Shown: positions 35,859-50,159, numbered from the stretch's first letter. The stretch is 64,000 nt of DNA from Allacma fusca (GCA_947179485.1 OX359248.1:47254847-47318846), one strand, 5' to 3'. Notes: generated from the letters alone by a model not told the origin. A program made the numbers and translations.

Positions 35859-38800
35859 GAAAAGGGAGAGAGAGAGAGAGAAAGGAAAAGCTCTTTCTCT
35901 CTCAATTGGCTGTCAGACTGTGGTCACTATCCCTCATATTTCATTCTCTCATCAATTTTTACAACTCTTTAAAAAACTATTGCCGCCCTACTCTCCCCTG
36001 CCCGACTTGAATATTTGATGTACTACTCCGGAACTGCGTGGGGACCGTAAATTCAACCATGAAATACGAGTCGGCAGATGTGTACAGTTATAAAAGTCGT
36101 TTTGTGTCAGCAATTCCGCCTGTTAGAACACAGAGGGGGAGTGAAGGTATACACTATATAGTAGAGGGAGATAGACTGAGAACGTTCAGGAAATTCCCAG
36201 CACCTTCCTCTTTCCCATATGTACATATGTACTTTCTCCCATACTTAAGCGTATGTGTATCAATACGTTCCTTGTGGTGAGAGTAGAATATTTATGTATC
36301 TACCTCTCCAGAAACACATTGACAGGGATTGGGGGGGGGGAGACAAAAAAAATATAGCGAAAGAGAGATTGAATGCTGGAGGGACGTTTGCAAATCACCT
36401 CATGTGGGAAAACAAATTTTTAGGAAGTATTTTGGGAGCAATGGATTGAAAGAGACCCATTCGAATCTTCTTATATAGGGACCAAAGGCTATCCATTAAG
36501 ACTCAGTGAAAAATTAATATGAAGCCCTCACATGTCAATCAATGTATATGACATTACAAACGATTTTGATGAGGTTTTTTAAACATTGCTTAGTGGGTCA
36601 GTGGATTAAAATAGGCATGCGAGAATGCTCTCACAGTATTGTAAAGATTTTAAATTAGGGTTTTTTTTTGGGACAAGTACATATGTACATACATTGAAGA
36701 GTCCTTGGGTTGTGCGAATGGATGGGATCCTTAGTTTGGAGAGACTCCTTTGAAGTTATTTGTACAAGTCCTCAGACGTGCGTGAATTTATCCCTGTACC
36801 TCACAAGGACGGACGTACTTGCATCTATGTATAAAATTCTATTTGCGTAGATGCATGCATATGGACGGGGAATTGTGGGTGTGTGTGTGTGGGGAGAAAA
36901 ATGGGGAATTCGGTAACGGAAAAAGATTGGAGTAGTCCCGGAGCAATGGTTCTGATGGGAGAATAAGTTAAGGTAAGCATTTATTTGCAAGTTTGAATTG
37001 ATGGTGTGGATATTTTGTGGTAGGTAAATTGCGAGGGATGAATGAGCACGAGACGAAGACATTAGTCAGCCCGGCACTTGGGAATTCCAACACTACTACT
37101 ACTCGCCTCGTCCAAAAGGTCTACGAGACAGCAAATCTTTTGCAAGTGCCATCCACGCAGGATGATCTCGTTAGGTAAATGGTTATCATCTCATAGTATA
37201 TCTATATCATGTACGTATGTATGTATATACTTATGGATATATTAGTATACACATAAATGCACATTGCCTGCCTGTCACTTCCTCCTTGTCTCTCCGTCTT
37301 CTCAAGCTGTCACCTCTCGTGTACCTTTCCCATCGTACGTACATACGTATCTATGAGTATGTATGTGAGCATGTTCATCCTCAACCCTTTCTTATTACTA
37401 CGACTACTACTACTACTACTGCAGCTTCCGATGATAAAAGGGAACAACATGGAACTTGTCATGTTCTCTCGTTTTTCCTTTTCAAATAACCCTGCATGCA
37501 TATGTACGTGCATACATACAAAATGTAAATACAGAGACGTGGGCTTTGCCTGCATGTGCTAATGTGTGTGATTTCCTAGGCTTGTTTTTATAGTGAGGTA
37601 CACATGTCACTGTATTTTGAACACATCCAGTAAATATGTATATGTATGCAGTGTCCGCCGAGATTGAGTGTTTTTAAATATGTACGTGTAAATACAACAT
37701 AACATCACATTAGTGTCAAGGCAGTATGATTACATCCCACTGTAGACACACATGCATCAATAAGAACTGCTCCAAATGCTAATGTTATTAATGCTGTGTA
37801 TGTGCATGGGTTTATTACACGTACATATTTAAAGTACAATATTTGTCAGTGATTTCCTAGAAATATGAATTATTTTATTTGTGCTTTCCATACCCTGACC
37901 CTATATATTTTGAACTTGTGCTTTAGAAGCAAAATATGAAAAAGGGAAACAAATGAATGGACTACAGCATTTGAGCAGCTGTGAGTAACTGGAGATATTA
38001 TGTGATGTATTGTGCATATGTATGTGCATATAAGTTATATAATTTTATGTTACTCACTGAGAAACGATATTGAACTTTATTATTATTAGAAGCTTCAAAT
38101 GCGTTTACAAGTTTTCCTTATTAGTCTTTACTAACAATTTTGAGGAGTTATTGGTTTTTAACTGTGTTCTTAATAATGGCTGAAAGCATTTTGCTTTGCT
38201 GAAATAATACCAGTGACTGCACATGATTAGATTTGCTTCTTATCTGAGCATGCATGAGGGAAGATATATACTAAAGAGATACAGTGACAAGAATTTTTAG
38301 TAGGATCGTTTTGACTGGGATTATATATTTGTCCTTCCCTGTCCATGTAATGTGGATCTGGGAGGAGAGGGCATTAACTAACGAGGGCCATGCAGGCCGT
38401 GTGCGCTCAAATGTTTACTGCCTTTGAAATTCTCCTGGCTTTCTCTTTTTGTCCTGATGTATGAAACAATGCAGGGATTTTAAACATGATTACCTCTCCT
38501 AAATTCGCTATCTCCTTGAGTAATTTATTGTTGTGTAAGATTTTTTCCCTTTTTCCTGTTTCTTTTCCCCTTCCCTTGATTCTGTCTGTCGTGAAGCTTT
38601 CTCTCCGTCACTATTTCCCTTCTCTCGGAGTTTTCCTTTAAATTATTATTGTGAACTCTTAGCCTGGCAAAATACGAGCTATGAGCTCCTTATGCACAAT
38701 GTCCTCTTACTCTCTCAAGTTTTGTTAGGGGGAAGAGAGAGAGAGAGAGAGAGAGAGACAGCGAGAGAGACTACAGTGTAGGGCTGTTATGGGAAATGTT

Positions 38801-39877
38801 CCCTTATCCATGTTGTAATGACTTGGTGACTCTCATAAAGTATAGAGCTGAGCTGTGGAAGTTGACAGGACGACACATGGCTCCTCCGTGGAAATTGTCC
38901 ATGTTTCTCGTTAGAGATAATGTAAAACTCTCTGAGAGTCTCTCTCTCTGTAGCTTGATGTGCTTCTATTTTTATGACGTTATTTCCATATGTTAATGCA
39001 TTATTCTCCTGCCTCTTTGCCTCCTGAGAATTTACCAGAACGTTGATTGTCCTCAAATTTCTGTAGCAAATGACTTTCTTTCCTTGTGCTCTTCCCAAGC
39101 GGGAGATTTTTACAAGTTTGTAACAGTCTCTTTCCTCTTGCTCCACGTAGCAATGTATATGCAAAACCTTTCTGTCTCTTTATATTTTGCTATTTTTTTT
39201 ATTCTCATTCCATATTTGCCATTTCTTGCGTGTTCCTTTTTTTCCCAGAATCTTTCCCTCCAAACCCTCCAGCCTTGCCTTAAACTGAAAACAAGTTAAA
39301 AAGATATAGGACAGGGAGAAAAATTGCGTGCGAATGAATTTTGTCTTTTTTTTTTCCGAGAAAACTCCAGTTTTCATAAGACGAAAATACACAGTAGGAA
39401 TGATTTGATTACATATCCTTCGGTCCTTTTTAAATGTGTGTAACAATTGTTATATAATGCCATTCATTTTATTCTTTTTGAATTTTTTATGGTAAAATAT
39501 ATAACCGAACCAATCCAAGGTTCATTGTACTTGAATTTTTCGTACCCATTATCATACGAGAGGATCACATTGTTCATCTGGAAAAAATATTGGGGGAAAG
39601 AGAGCAGGACTTTATTTTTGTAGTTCATATTATTTTATATATCAAAAGTGTACGGAAGATGAAAGGGTAAAGCACACTAATTCTCATGTTTTTTATCCGG
39701 TCTTTGTGTAGATTTGCGGGGCAAACCACCTCCCAGAAAACGTTGGCCCTGGTGACAATCTACTTACCGAAGGGAATTGATGACACGAATAGTAATTCCA
39801 TCCGTTTGGTGGTGAATTGTGAGAAAATCGTGATTGGCTCGATGTTGCTCCAGGAATTGAAAGAAGCTCTAAAATAA
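22481..39877 (+). CDS. AP3B: AP-3 adaptor complex beta subunit, complete
   Basis: Fourteen exons join in frame to 1166 residues (human AP3B1 1094): 22481-22566, 22788-22863, 23021-23352, 23491-23593, 23671-23817, 23999-24175, 24334-24486, 25649-25916, 26228-26448, 27299-28486, 29140-29331, 35432-35672, 37024-37174 and 39712-39877. The adaptin armadillo region covers about residues 30-640, with [45 protein letters not shown] and [15 protein letters not shown] serine/acidic, lysine-studded hinge follows (about 660-850). Then come the beta-sandwich and appendage ([27 protein letters not shown], and the final [20 protein letters not shown]). AP-3 sorts cargo from endosome/TGN to lysosomes and lysosome-related organelles; the Drosophila orthologue is ruby. 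Introns 11 (6.1 kb) and 13 (2.5 kb) carry microsatellites and small transposon-like repeats, and no exon is damaged. Confidence 0.96.
28604..28997. mobile_element. Short TIR element in AP-3 beta intron 10
   Basis: Perfect 14-bp inverted repeat CTAGAGCTGCGTTC (28601-28614) and GAACGCAGCTCTAG (28987-29000) around about 0.39 kb of non-coding AT-rich sequence. If TA is taken as the target, the element proper starts GAGCTGCGTTC and is flanked by TA on both sides, as for Tc1/mariner-type MITEs. No 8-bp duplication fits well. Just inside lies AGATCCGAACTT, a motif also found at 32522 and 61101. Confidence 0.6.
32240..32262. repeat. GT microsatellite
   Basis: Uninterrupted GT dinucleotide run inside AP-3 beta intron 11. 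Confidence 0.9.
32489..32922. repeat. Possible second member of the GCTGCG element family
   Basis: The left end TTAGGGCTGCGTTTGAG and the inverted right end TTGGAGCTCTGCTCAAG resemble each other imperfectly. The sequence AGATCCGAACTTGAAC near the left end matches the element at 28604. Ends and target site are uncertain. Confidence 0.35.
35813..35882. repeat. AG microsatellite in AP-3 beta intron 12
   Basis: A pure AG run of nearly 40 bases followed by an impure purine tract to about 35882. Confidence 0.95.
38733..38770. repeat. AG microsatellite in AP-3 beta intron 13
   Basis: AG dinucleotide run with interruptions at its right end. Confidence 0.9.
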
Positions 39878-42800
39878 TAATTCTCCTGGATTTTTCATCC
39901 CCACACCCACATACTACATACATCCATACATGAACTGTTTACCTATACCTGCTTACTTATATGTGATTTAATATTTGATACTACGGTCCATCTAATATAA
40001 AAATTGTGTATCTATACAAATGTATACTTGCTGCTTCGTCTCACGCTTCCCATCTCTGCTCTCGTCTCGTCTGATGGGATAATCCCTTTGGAGCTACGAC
40101 TTCGAATTTCTGCTCCTGCTCCTACACTTTTTGAAAATTATTTGGAAGGAGAAATTGCTACTGGCATGGATCGGGATTATGAAAGCTTATGCATGCAGAG
40201 GAATAGATACAGATCCACATGTGAGTTACTAATAGGATTTACTGTGGAAATTAAATTTTCGTTTAATTTTATCTACATATACAGGTGAAGTCGATACGTG
40301 CGCTCTGGTCAGACCTGAAGGGATAACTAACTATAAGGCTAGACATTTGTCTGTAATTTTGTCTGTGTGGGAGAAGTGTGTATAGTGATAGCGTATGAGA
40401 GGGAGAGGAGAGCTAGGTGGAGGTTATAGACAAGAATCGATAGAGACAAGAGACATGATCCGGAAATTCCATCATGATGGAGATAATGATGATACGATCG
40501 CATCCTGTTGGAATTATTATCGACCTCACCAAAAGCTTTCACTTAGTCAGCTTTATGAGTTTTTGTTGGTTTAATAGAATTTACAAAAGTAATTTAATAA
40601 TTTATTTCCTGGCTACTTCTCCAAATCATTTTATGGTCAGAGACATGAGCAAGACGTAGAGTACATGAAATGAACAGAATTCCTATATCGAGTTTATTCC
40701 AGTTTTTTTTTGGGGGGATATTTTATGGAATTGCTTATGATTATGTTAATGTGAGCCATCAAGTGAGTCTTTACTGTCTACTACTTTTTGTTACACAAGT
40801 TATATATACTGTGGTGATTTTTTTCCCCGGTCTGGACTAAAATAAGGCGTTTATAAGCAAAATATGTTTAGCAGGGGGTATCTGTTGATACTGATAGTCT
40901 TCATATTATTCCATATGTATAAAACTGTTTATACTCATAGCCAATACTTGAACTGCTAAATGGTCGGTCGGTGTTGTTATGGGTGGTGAGTTGGTGAGGA
41001 CTGAGTTATTGAATGGTCCATGTATATGAGTAAAGGTTTATAGACATACGTACACACAGTTTACTGTTATTGTCTCATTGTAGTTATCTGGATTGTACAG
41101 TTACTCATTGTTGCCTCACTGGCTAGTTGATGCTCAATATAGGAGCAGTTTTAAATAGCAATTCTAAGCGGAGATAAAGAAGGGGGAAATTGTGAACGTT
41201 AACTTTTATATTTCTCATGTTTAAATCATCAGGAAGATATATATGTATACAGGGTTGGACGTTGGGAGCCCTATAGTATTAGAAAACGAGAGCAAGAACA
41301 AGAAGGAAGGAGGAAAGTTTTTTTGTCATACATATTTATGCAGCCTCAGCTATAAATTACAATTCTCATTCCTATCTCTGGATTTTCTGTCGGTTATTAA
41401 ATTTTCAAAATACAATTCTCGAAATTACTATTGTGCATCTTAGATGTTTATTCCGTGATGTACAGAGTGTCACAATACGTTTTTCTCCCCCTGACCTACA
41501 GGAAGGGCTATCAAAATAATACATATTTTGCTTTTTTACTTCGCTATACAGTATATTGGAATTGATAATAATAGATACCTCCAAATCAGTAATTCCCTTT
41601 GCCTAAGTATTTGTTATCACAATCTGTTTTCAAAAATCCTTTAAATTTTCCATGACATCAAAATTTAAATTTTCGTAATTTAAATTTTAGTTTTTGGACT
41701 ATAGAAGGATGAAACAAATGTTTAAAAATCGGGTAGAGTATTTGCTAAGGCATGGGAAATTGGTTTGTTTAACCAGTGCTCCTTCCACTTGCTAGTGGGG
41801 AGAAAGAGGTATTGTGGCTCTTAGTGCATGCTTCTCATATATATTACAGGTTTGGTACAGTTAAATGTGACATATTGAATATAGATATGCATGTGTACGT
41901 GCGCTAAAACGGATTTATTCGTACACTAGCATTACAGAAGTACATTGAAACTTCCATGGAATAAAATATATTTGTTTGCATGTCCCGCTTTCAGAGATAT
42001 CCTGTCGACGGGTCTGTTTTGTTATTTTGTGATTACTATTTTACTCAAGTATGATACTGAACTATGATATTATGATATTCATATTGTTCAACCCCCTATG
42101 CATACAGGCCTTTGGACGTTTGAATTCGGTTTTAATTTACGTGTGGAGGAATTAAGATCCTGGTGAACTAGCGGGTTTCACTTGGTTCTCACATCTGATG
42201 GTTTCAAGGGGCTTTCAAGTATCTTACACAATTTACTCCCTCTTTCTCAAGTCTCTTAGGTACACTCTGAGAAGCAGGAGAAGGTAGGCTCAAAACTTTT
42301 CCTTGGTTAATCTTGAGTTTATGGTGGCTCCTTAGTGAGCGACATTAATGGGCCTTGGAACATTGTTTCTACCCGCCTAACTTACATTTTACTGGCAAGA
42401 TTTTCAAAGTCTATTCAATTGAATGGATTGCTGGAGAGTTGTGAGCATATATACGAGAGTGAGGGAGTCAAGTCAGTGCTTCGCTCAAGTTCAAGTTTTA
42501 CTTGACAAATTTCAGCTCAAGTTCAAATTCTATTTTGAGGTTCTAACTCTTTCAATTCAAGTGCAAATTTTCGAGTGCAAGGTCGAAACATACTCTTCAT
42601 GTTGGAGTAGAGTTTTAGCTCAGATTGAGCATTTAGATATTAGAATCAAGGTCGAGCTGGAGTTTAAAAGCTGAGTTGGAATCCCTCAAAAATATTCTCG
42701 GTGATGGGGTAGAATATATGGACTAGATGTAATCTAATTGAAAATGCATCCAGTTCATATTGTCTTTCCGTAGAAAAATTCAAATCAATTAATTCCCTAC

Positions 42801-43290
42801 AGAGCCAATCATTCAGGTTTGAATTCTGTGCTAAAAAATAAGCTTAAAAGGTTTGTAAGGTCAAGTTCACATTTTAATGGCTGGCAGTTAATTTTTTATT
42901 CCGATTCGGTATCTCAAAACAATGGTGACAACATTCAGTATGCGCTTACTAGAAGGGACTCCCTCAGAAGAGCATCTTATCCACGCGGGCAAAAATATTT
43001 GGTCCTACTACACTACATGTATATCACAATATCATTTTTTATTTTCTTGAAAGAGAGCTTTTATTGTTAGCTCCTCTGAGGGCTGCTCATATAAAGAGAG
43101 TGCATGGTATAAGGAAGCTGTAAAGTCCGGATGTTCTGCATCAACTCTCTCGCTAGTAAGGCAAGAGTTGGGCCAAGTTCAAATTCGGCATTTTTGAATT
43201 CCTTGACCTGAACAGAGCTCGGGGTGAAAGTAAAAGAGAAAGCGAGAGAGAGAGAGAGAGAGAAAGAGGGGAGTTCTCCTTTAGTCCGGC
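39878..43290. other. Convergent gap between AP-3 beta and FAM169-like gene
   Basis: Contains the 3' UTRs of the two convergent genes and otherwise no recognised gene. The region at about 42440-42680 is a degenerate patch of CAAGTTCAA/TTGAACTTG motifs. An AG microsatellite at about 43243-43262 is directly downstream of the FAM169-like stop codon, inside its presumed 3' UTR. Confidence 0.45.
43243..43262. repeat. AG microsatellite in FAM169-like 3' UTR
   Basis: Short AG run about 30 bases past the stop codon of the minus-strand gene. Confidence 0.85.
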
Positions 43291-46200
43291 TCAGGCCACC
43301 TTCTTGCGTTGTCGTTGTAAAATCAACCACAAATTACGGCAGTTTCCTTCACGACCGCACCCGGTGATTTCCCAGAATCGGGGTCGATCTTCGGCTCGTT
43401 CCTCTAAATGCTTTCCCAGCACTGTCGCATACAAAATAACAGCAATAATTACAAAATTATGGCCTACCACGAACAACCACACTCACGTCTGGCCCATATA
43501 TACTTCCCACACCGTATCTTCCTTCCTTAACTTATTCCTGACTTAAGAGTCCCCATATAGTGGCCCTTCTATTCTACGGAGTGCTCAAAAGCCCGGGCTT
43601 TCCTCCCTCGGATCTACATATCATGGGTGAAGAGGCGAAATAGACGGGATGCATTCTCGACTCCAAGCAAAATGGTCCACATGACTTTCTTCCTCAAGGC
43701 AAGAAATGAGCAACAATAAATGGAATGTTCCCTAAAAGCCAAATGGACTACAGTGGGTTCTTCCTCTAACCCAGACTCTTTAAAAAGCATCACTGGCACT
43801 CACGCTCACCACAATGTTAATTCCGGGAATGCCAGTGTAAGGTTTACATTTTCTGCTTTTTTAGTATCTACTACTTTCAGAAAGAGCCATGCACTGTACA
43901 CGCAGTTGTCACTGTACTAGCAAAACTCACTACCAGCAGTTAGCGCATAATAAACGGAAGCAATGAGTCCATTTAGATCTTTTGGAATAAATTCCATATC
44001 GTTCATTTTGATTTTAATTTTTAAGGGACTTGCATTTAGCTCATTTGACACTTATTATTAGTGTAATTGCTCCAAGATCGATCTGCATTTATTCCAAAAG
44101 GCACCCAGTTCAATTTCCCTCTCCACCCACAATACTGAACTCACGTACGTCGTACTAGTAAAGTTGTTTTGGGGAAATGTGAAACTTTGAAAAGTTTTCG
44201 TCCAATGAAATCCCGGGTCCAGGGAACCCTTCTACGAAGCTATCTTTCTATTAAGGACGTGGAGTCAAGCATGTGCACCTTTATGTCCCGCAGACCTCTT
44301 TCTCTGGCTTTAATTTCTTCCTCTGTTCTTCTCTTCTGGCAGCAAGTAATATCCTTTAAAAAATGTCATGTGCAGGTTCCGGGCTCTTTTTTTTTTGAGG
44401 GTTCATAAAAATAACCCCGTATTTTATATATGGACCTGTGTGGATGAGGCAAGAGACAAGGAGACAAGCTGTAGTGAAGGTATTATTATTGGCATAGCAG
44501 GGGAAGAGTGAAAGGGAGGGAGTTGAGGAAAGATGATTGTCGTGCATTTGATCTCGTCTGTCTTTGCCGATATTGGAAAGCAAGACAGATATGATGTTGT
44601 GTTCTTCTTGGACACGACATCCTCAGACGTGACATGCACGCCAAAATCATCGTGACTCATGTGTGATCCGGGCTCTCCTGACTTTCCTCTTAGCTTCTTA
44701 CCGCATCCACAAGTACATACATATGCACGTCCATACATACACGTGCGTGTGCCTGGGTCCCACAAAACCCTTCTCCCCCGATTCCCTAACGCAGTAGTGA
44801 TTTTAATTATAAGTGACAATAGTAGAAATATTCGCTTCCCATACTTTCCGGGAAATTTTGCTAGCAATAGAGCTCCACTAACATATTTCAAATAATTATT
44901 CTTACAAGTTCCCAAACTTTGGAGCACCTTTTTAGTTGCATATTTTGATGAAAATTTGATTGCAATATTTTAGTGAGCTGAGTTCCGTCAAAGCGATGAA
45001 AGCAGTAATATATTGATGATGGCAAATATGGAAGAAATGTTGGGACAAAATAGGGGATTGACTTTTTTAACCATTAGCCCTTATAGTGACAAAAGGGGGA
45101 GAGAAAAAGTTTTTGAGGTGCGGTATCTAGCTGACTAGCTACCCTCCAACTTTCCTCCTATATGTATCTACTTATATGGGACTTCCTGTCAGAGTCTTGT
45201 GTGCACGCTCTGTCTGCTCGAACGTCTAAGTCTCCTGTCATCTCCTAAACGGATTCAGCCCTCAATCGAATTCCCTGTAGCTCTTTATTAGTTTACGACG
45301 GACTCAATAATCATTCGGAATAATTACTTTTAGCACCGTCTTGTCACTCGTTAGCAAAAGCGCCCAACTTGTAGCGCTCCTCCAAAGTTTACTCAATACT
45401 TCCGTGAGGACGGGGCTCAGCCAAGCAGAGGATCTATCGGCTAATTGGTCCACGTACATAAACTACTTGTAATGTGTCAGAGGACGTCGTGTACAAGTCC
45501 CGGATACTTTATGCAAATACAGACACAAATATCTTCAAGCATGGGAACTCAAGAGAGGGGGAAGGAGGAAAACCGAGACTAACTATTTAAAAATCTATAA
45601 CATGTTCATTCAGGTCTGTCAATTCCTAACAACGGAGGATTTGTCTCCCCACAGAGCCTTCCCAACATTTTAAATTCTCAAAATCCATGTGAGGCCTGAG
45701 AGTTCCTTTTGAACAGTCATTAACTCTTTAAAACCATCGTGCGAGCAACATTTGATTTATAAATTCACAAATTTAAAAAAAAAACCTGTGTACTTCTACC
45801 AGGCCTCTTCTAATATATGGAGTCATTAGCCCCATTGAAAAAACCCTTGGAAATTTTTAAAGGGGCCTCTTTCATTATTATATTTATGTAAAAACCATTG
45901 TGGCCTCAATAGTTCTTACGGGCCCCTTCCAGAAGGTATTTATCCCTGAAGAAAAAAAAATTTCGTTTAAAATTGTTTGAATAAGGAAAACAATCCCGTG
46001 ACTGTTGTAATTAGTCCCGTAAGTTCCCATGCTTTTGGACACGCTGAGTGACTCCTGCCTCCCTACAACTCTGACATACCTTTGAGCATTGCTAGAGAGA
46101 TTGGGTAACTGAATCCGATGTCAAGATGTGGGAAAGTGGATGATACGTCTTGGACGGCCAGAGACGCTAAACCTTGTCTTCGGTAAGTTTGTCGGATGAA

Positions 46201-48032
46201 GATGGTATCGAGCGTGGGCATAGCATATGTCTGGAGAGTTTCCATGTCCAAAGTGCCTACAAACATTTGGAAAAAGTTTCATCTCCACGATCAACAACAT
46301 CCTCAACACCAATTCCCTGGAAATTGACTTACAAAATGGATAACGTCATTATAAACTTGGTCTTGTTTCACATGTCCCACTTTCCTATACATTAGCCCAG
46401 CACACCCACTCCCCCCTATGTATATGTATATTTACTTATACCTTTCCACAACTTATTTACTTTCTCAGAGCTGGGGGGAGGGGTGAAATCCCTCCACTCT
46501 TCCCTCAACACTTTTCAAACCTTCCTTCCAAGAATCTATACATCTTATATTATAATCAATACTTCGAAATTTGGATCCAAGGAATTGAAAATATCCTCAG
46601 AATCTGGAATAGTCTGGAACCTACCCCCAGAACCTCCTCACCTATATACATAATTATGTCCAGTGTGCTTTTTTTTTCATGAAAGCCATCCTATAACATT
46701 TCCCTCAGAAAATAAATTGCAATTCTATACATATGTACATATCTACCAGAACAAAAAATAATATTGTCCCTGAAAAAGGAATGCCTCCAATATAAATTCC
46801 CCCCTACAAATACACTGCTCTTTTAAAAAAAAAGTCTCTCATAACGATAACCCCTGTGTACATATGCACGCTCTTACATATATCCAAATAAAAATTTTGA
46901 AATTACTACCCCGTTAAATGCAAGAGACATACATATATTTTCCCCTCACATAAAAATATAATTTTACAAGGGAGTGGGGGGGTCACTATTAGCAAGATAT
47001 AGTACACTCTATATGTGGAATAACAGTAGATGAGATTTGGGATCGGGGCTATATCTATACATATGCTGGAGTCCCCAGAATAAAAATACCTTTGGGCTTG
47101 ACGGAATAGAATCCTGCAGCCTCTCCATCGATCCAGAGAATTTTGGCCAGATCAGTGGGAGGCGGAAGGTCGAATTCAAATTCCAGGAGATTTTCTTGAG
47201 GAGCTTCCAATTCTTTGTAAATAATCTGACTCAGTGTAAATAAAACCAAGCGGTCGGATTCCGTTTGAACCTGTGCACAAACAGGGAGGAACAATAATAG
47301 GAGTATGTACATCCCATATGTATGCATGGGAGAGGAGCAGGCCCAGCTCCAGTATCTATACCTCCACACTGTGAGAGAGGAGTAATAATGTCAACATGGG
47401 CGGCATGTTTACCGTCGTAATGCATACGAATGATCGCTCCAAGCTTTTACATCTGGAAACAATTTGTTGCCAACAAATGTTCGCCAAACTTTTAATAAGG
47501 TTAGACAAAACACCACTTTCCCTCACTTTACTATTCCCACAACATTACGGCAGTCTCTACGTCCACACTACGGGCTACTCCCAGTTAAGATGCTCTCTGG
47601 CCCCTCCAAATCCCAAAGAGCATCTTCTACAAGAGTAGCTTTAACAGGAGTAGCTTCTACAAGAGTAGTTTCTACTCAGGCTTAGAATTTCTAATTAAAA
47701 AAAAAAAATATACAAACTAAAAAAAATAATACATGTCAAATCTTCCTTATTTTTACGAATCTTCCTCATAATAATAATGATTCCAACTAATGAAGGACTA
47801 ATTGAAAACATGAGAATTTCAAGAGCCTCCTGATCCCATTCATGTATACATCTTAACCATTGCGGGGGGGGGGGGGGTGGGGAGGGAGGGAAAGCATAAA
47901 AATTTACATGGAGCTATAACACCCAAACATATGTATCTATCCTTACGGAGTAACATCCCTTGGCGGTTTTCAAGCGATCAGTGAGGAGCATTTCCAGGGA
48001 ATGGAGCCGGCCACGGTGAGCTACGGCAACAG
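43291..48032 (-). CDS. FAM169-like protein, 3' exons (5' end unresolved)
   Basis: Four minus-strand exons join with consistent phases: 47947-48032, 47090-47270, 46080-46256 and 43291-43421, giving 190 residues to the stop. The sequence follows vertebrate FAM169A (soluble lamin-associated protein of 75 kDa): DRLVLFTLSQIIYKELE, then AKILWIDGEAAGFYSVKPKG, then PTLDTIFIRQTYRRQGLA, then FWEITGCGREGNCRNLWL. The segment YRRQGLA, after a hydrophobic strand, resembles the R/QxxGxG/A acetyl-CoA loop of GNAT acetyltransferases. An acetyltransferase-like fold is my inference, not an established activity. It ends shortly after the conserved core and lacks the long acidic tail of the vertebrate protein. 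Upstream exons encoding the N-terminal third must exist; candidates reach to about 51.96 kb. Confidence 0.8.
45890..45930. repeat. GGCCTC stem-loop repeat, copy 3
   Basis: Reads AAAAACCATTGTGGCCTC, then a spacer, then CTTACGGGCCCC. It lies in the long intron of the FAM169-like gene. A more degenerate relative precedes it at about 45800-45875. Confidence 0.5.
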
Positions 48033-48948
48033 CTGTGACATATAAATATCACCACATTATTCCACACGTATGTACATAAATGTAATTACGAGATATGTAA
48101 ACACGAGGAGAAAGAGAGGGAGAGAGAGGGAAGGGGCACTCTTGTAAGTAGTCTCTGGCCGTTGGAGAGGTGCTTCCGCCTCCACAACTGATTAGTACTA
48201 CAGAGAGGAAATTAGCAATTACAACAATAGATTAGAATAATTGGAGGGAGCTAAAGGGACTATTTACGAGTTTATAATATTAATTCCGATCCTCCTTCAA
48301 GTACGACATTATCCAGGGGAATGGGGCATGGGAGGGAAGGAATTAGCGAGCGAGTCATTAGTCCCTCGAATACAGTGCACTCTCACTCTTCAACTTCAAC
48401 AGCACCCCCAAAGTTGTACAATTCTAAACTTAAGATCGTACTTGAGGGAGGTAAGAATCAACATTTTGTGTACGGGAAGGGATTAGAAATAATTATACAG
48501 AATTTCTTGGGCCGGAGGTGACAATGTACAAAAGTTTTCCCGAAGTTACAAGACGCCACTGCAAATGTCTAATGATCCGTCAAGGTCAGAGTTTCTTCCG
48601 TAATATTTCCACAAGTGAGAAAAATAAATTGTGGGGAACGGGGCAGAGTGAGACAATATTTACTAGGATTAATATCCACCTACGGATGTGGATATATAGA
48701 CGCTAGGTCTATTATAGCCAAGGGGCCTTGTACGCCTACTGTCCCCTGTATGTACATTTACATGGAGGGACATATTATGAGAGCCGATTAGCAGTACATT
48801 GAATGACATTAGCGCTCGCTCTTTCCCCATCCCCCCAAAAACAGAAGACAACACGTGCATATCCTCCATTATGATAATTCCACGTCCCTGACATATGATT
48901 ATGCTCAGTCCTCAAAAGCCCCACAGCTGACTATATTTGGACATACCT

Positions 48949-48972
48949 CCTCTCTCTCTCTCTCTCTCTCTG
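48949..48972. repeat. CT microsatellite
   Basis: TC/CT dinucleotide run. Confidence 0.9.
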
Positions 48973-49568
48973 CCTACATTTAAAACTTACCCGGGCTTTG
49001 GAGGAAATTACCCGGGTGTGAGATATTTACTCAGGGGATTTACAAATAACCTTCCTTTTTTCATATGAAGAGCAAACAATATTCTAATAGATTCAGAATG
49101 ATGACTTGGGAGGATTTTCCCTCTCTCCTTAAAAATCCCATCCCTTTTAAATACCCATGCATATGGAGCTACTGTTGCTCTTGCCTCTTACAAACACGCA
49201 GTGCATTTCCAGAAATTAGCATTAAGTTAAACGGCACGTGCTCAGATATTTCCTCGCCTCTGTTATAGGGAGGGAAGACTGTACAGTGGAAACTTTCCCC
49301 ATAAACCAGTCCTGGAGAAAGCACAGGGGAAAGTGCGGACTCACAGAGCAAAGTACAGGAAACTTCCGCACAATTCGGTCCCCTTTTAAGGGATTCTTTC
49401 TAAGGGCCCTTTATCTGCACAAGAGCGGAATTATTTGGAGATTGTTCCTTTTTATTTGTAACACCCTGTTAATTTGCATGAGCGTTACAGCGTCGACAAG
49501 GGCCAGTCTCGTTATAAAGGACTGTCAAATCTTTGCTAATTTTAAGGTTGCTTCATGATGGGGAGAGC

Positions 49569-49595
49569 AAGAGAGAGAGAGAGAGAGAGAGAGAG
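49569..49595. repeat. AG microsatellite
   Basis: Uninterrupted AG dinucleotide run. Confidence 0.95.
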
Positions 49596-50159
49596 TGCAC
49601 CGTATGGGATAGGATTTGTGGGAGTGAATTCGAGAGGAAAAGTATGTTCGGAGAGTTGAGTCTCTCACTAAGTCCATCCTCCAATTTTTTTTTCATGGAG
49701 GAAGATTTTTTCCCTTTGGAAAGAGAAAGCTGTGAGAGTATAGTGGTGAGTCGTAGGGAGACATTCAGTGCAATGAAAGCGACACTGGAGTGGAATAAAT
49801 TGGAGCATATGGGAGTAGCTGGAGACAGGAATAGGCCGTTTAATCGTCACTAAAATGAGCGTCCTTGGCAAGGAAATAGCGAAAGCGTTACATAAAAAGT
49901 CCCGTACTCCTCAGTCCCTATAAAGACGAACACCATCACACCCCCGTATAAGGGACATTGACGGTACATCTGTAATTATCTTGGCATCCTCGGAGTCTAC
50001 AGAGGGTCCGGGACATTTTTCCCTCTCAAGTTTTCCCCTCTATTACAATTTTTCTAATTAGCCAGAATCAAATTGTACGTGGAACGCCAAAAACAAATTT
50101 TGTATCAACATACCCCAATTTTAGAAACAATTAACATTTTGCATTTATTTTGCAACTCT

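Noticed and set aside
38787-39164. 125-codon minus-strand frame in AP-3 beta intron 13
   Set aside because: No homology recognised and it overlaps AG/CT-rich simple sequence.
44424-44927. 167-codon minus-strand frame in the long FAM169-like intron
   Set aside because: Low-complexity, cysteine/tyrosine-rich reading of simple CATACATA-type sequence; does not join in phase with the supported exons.
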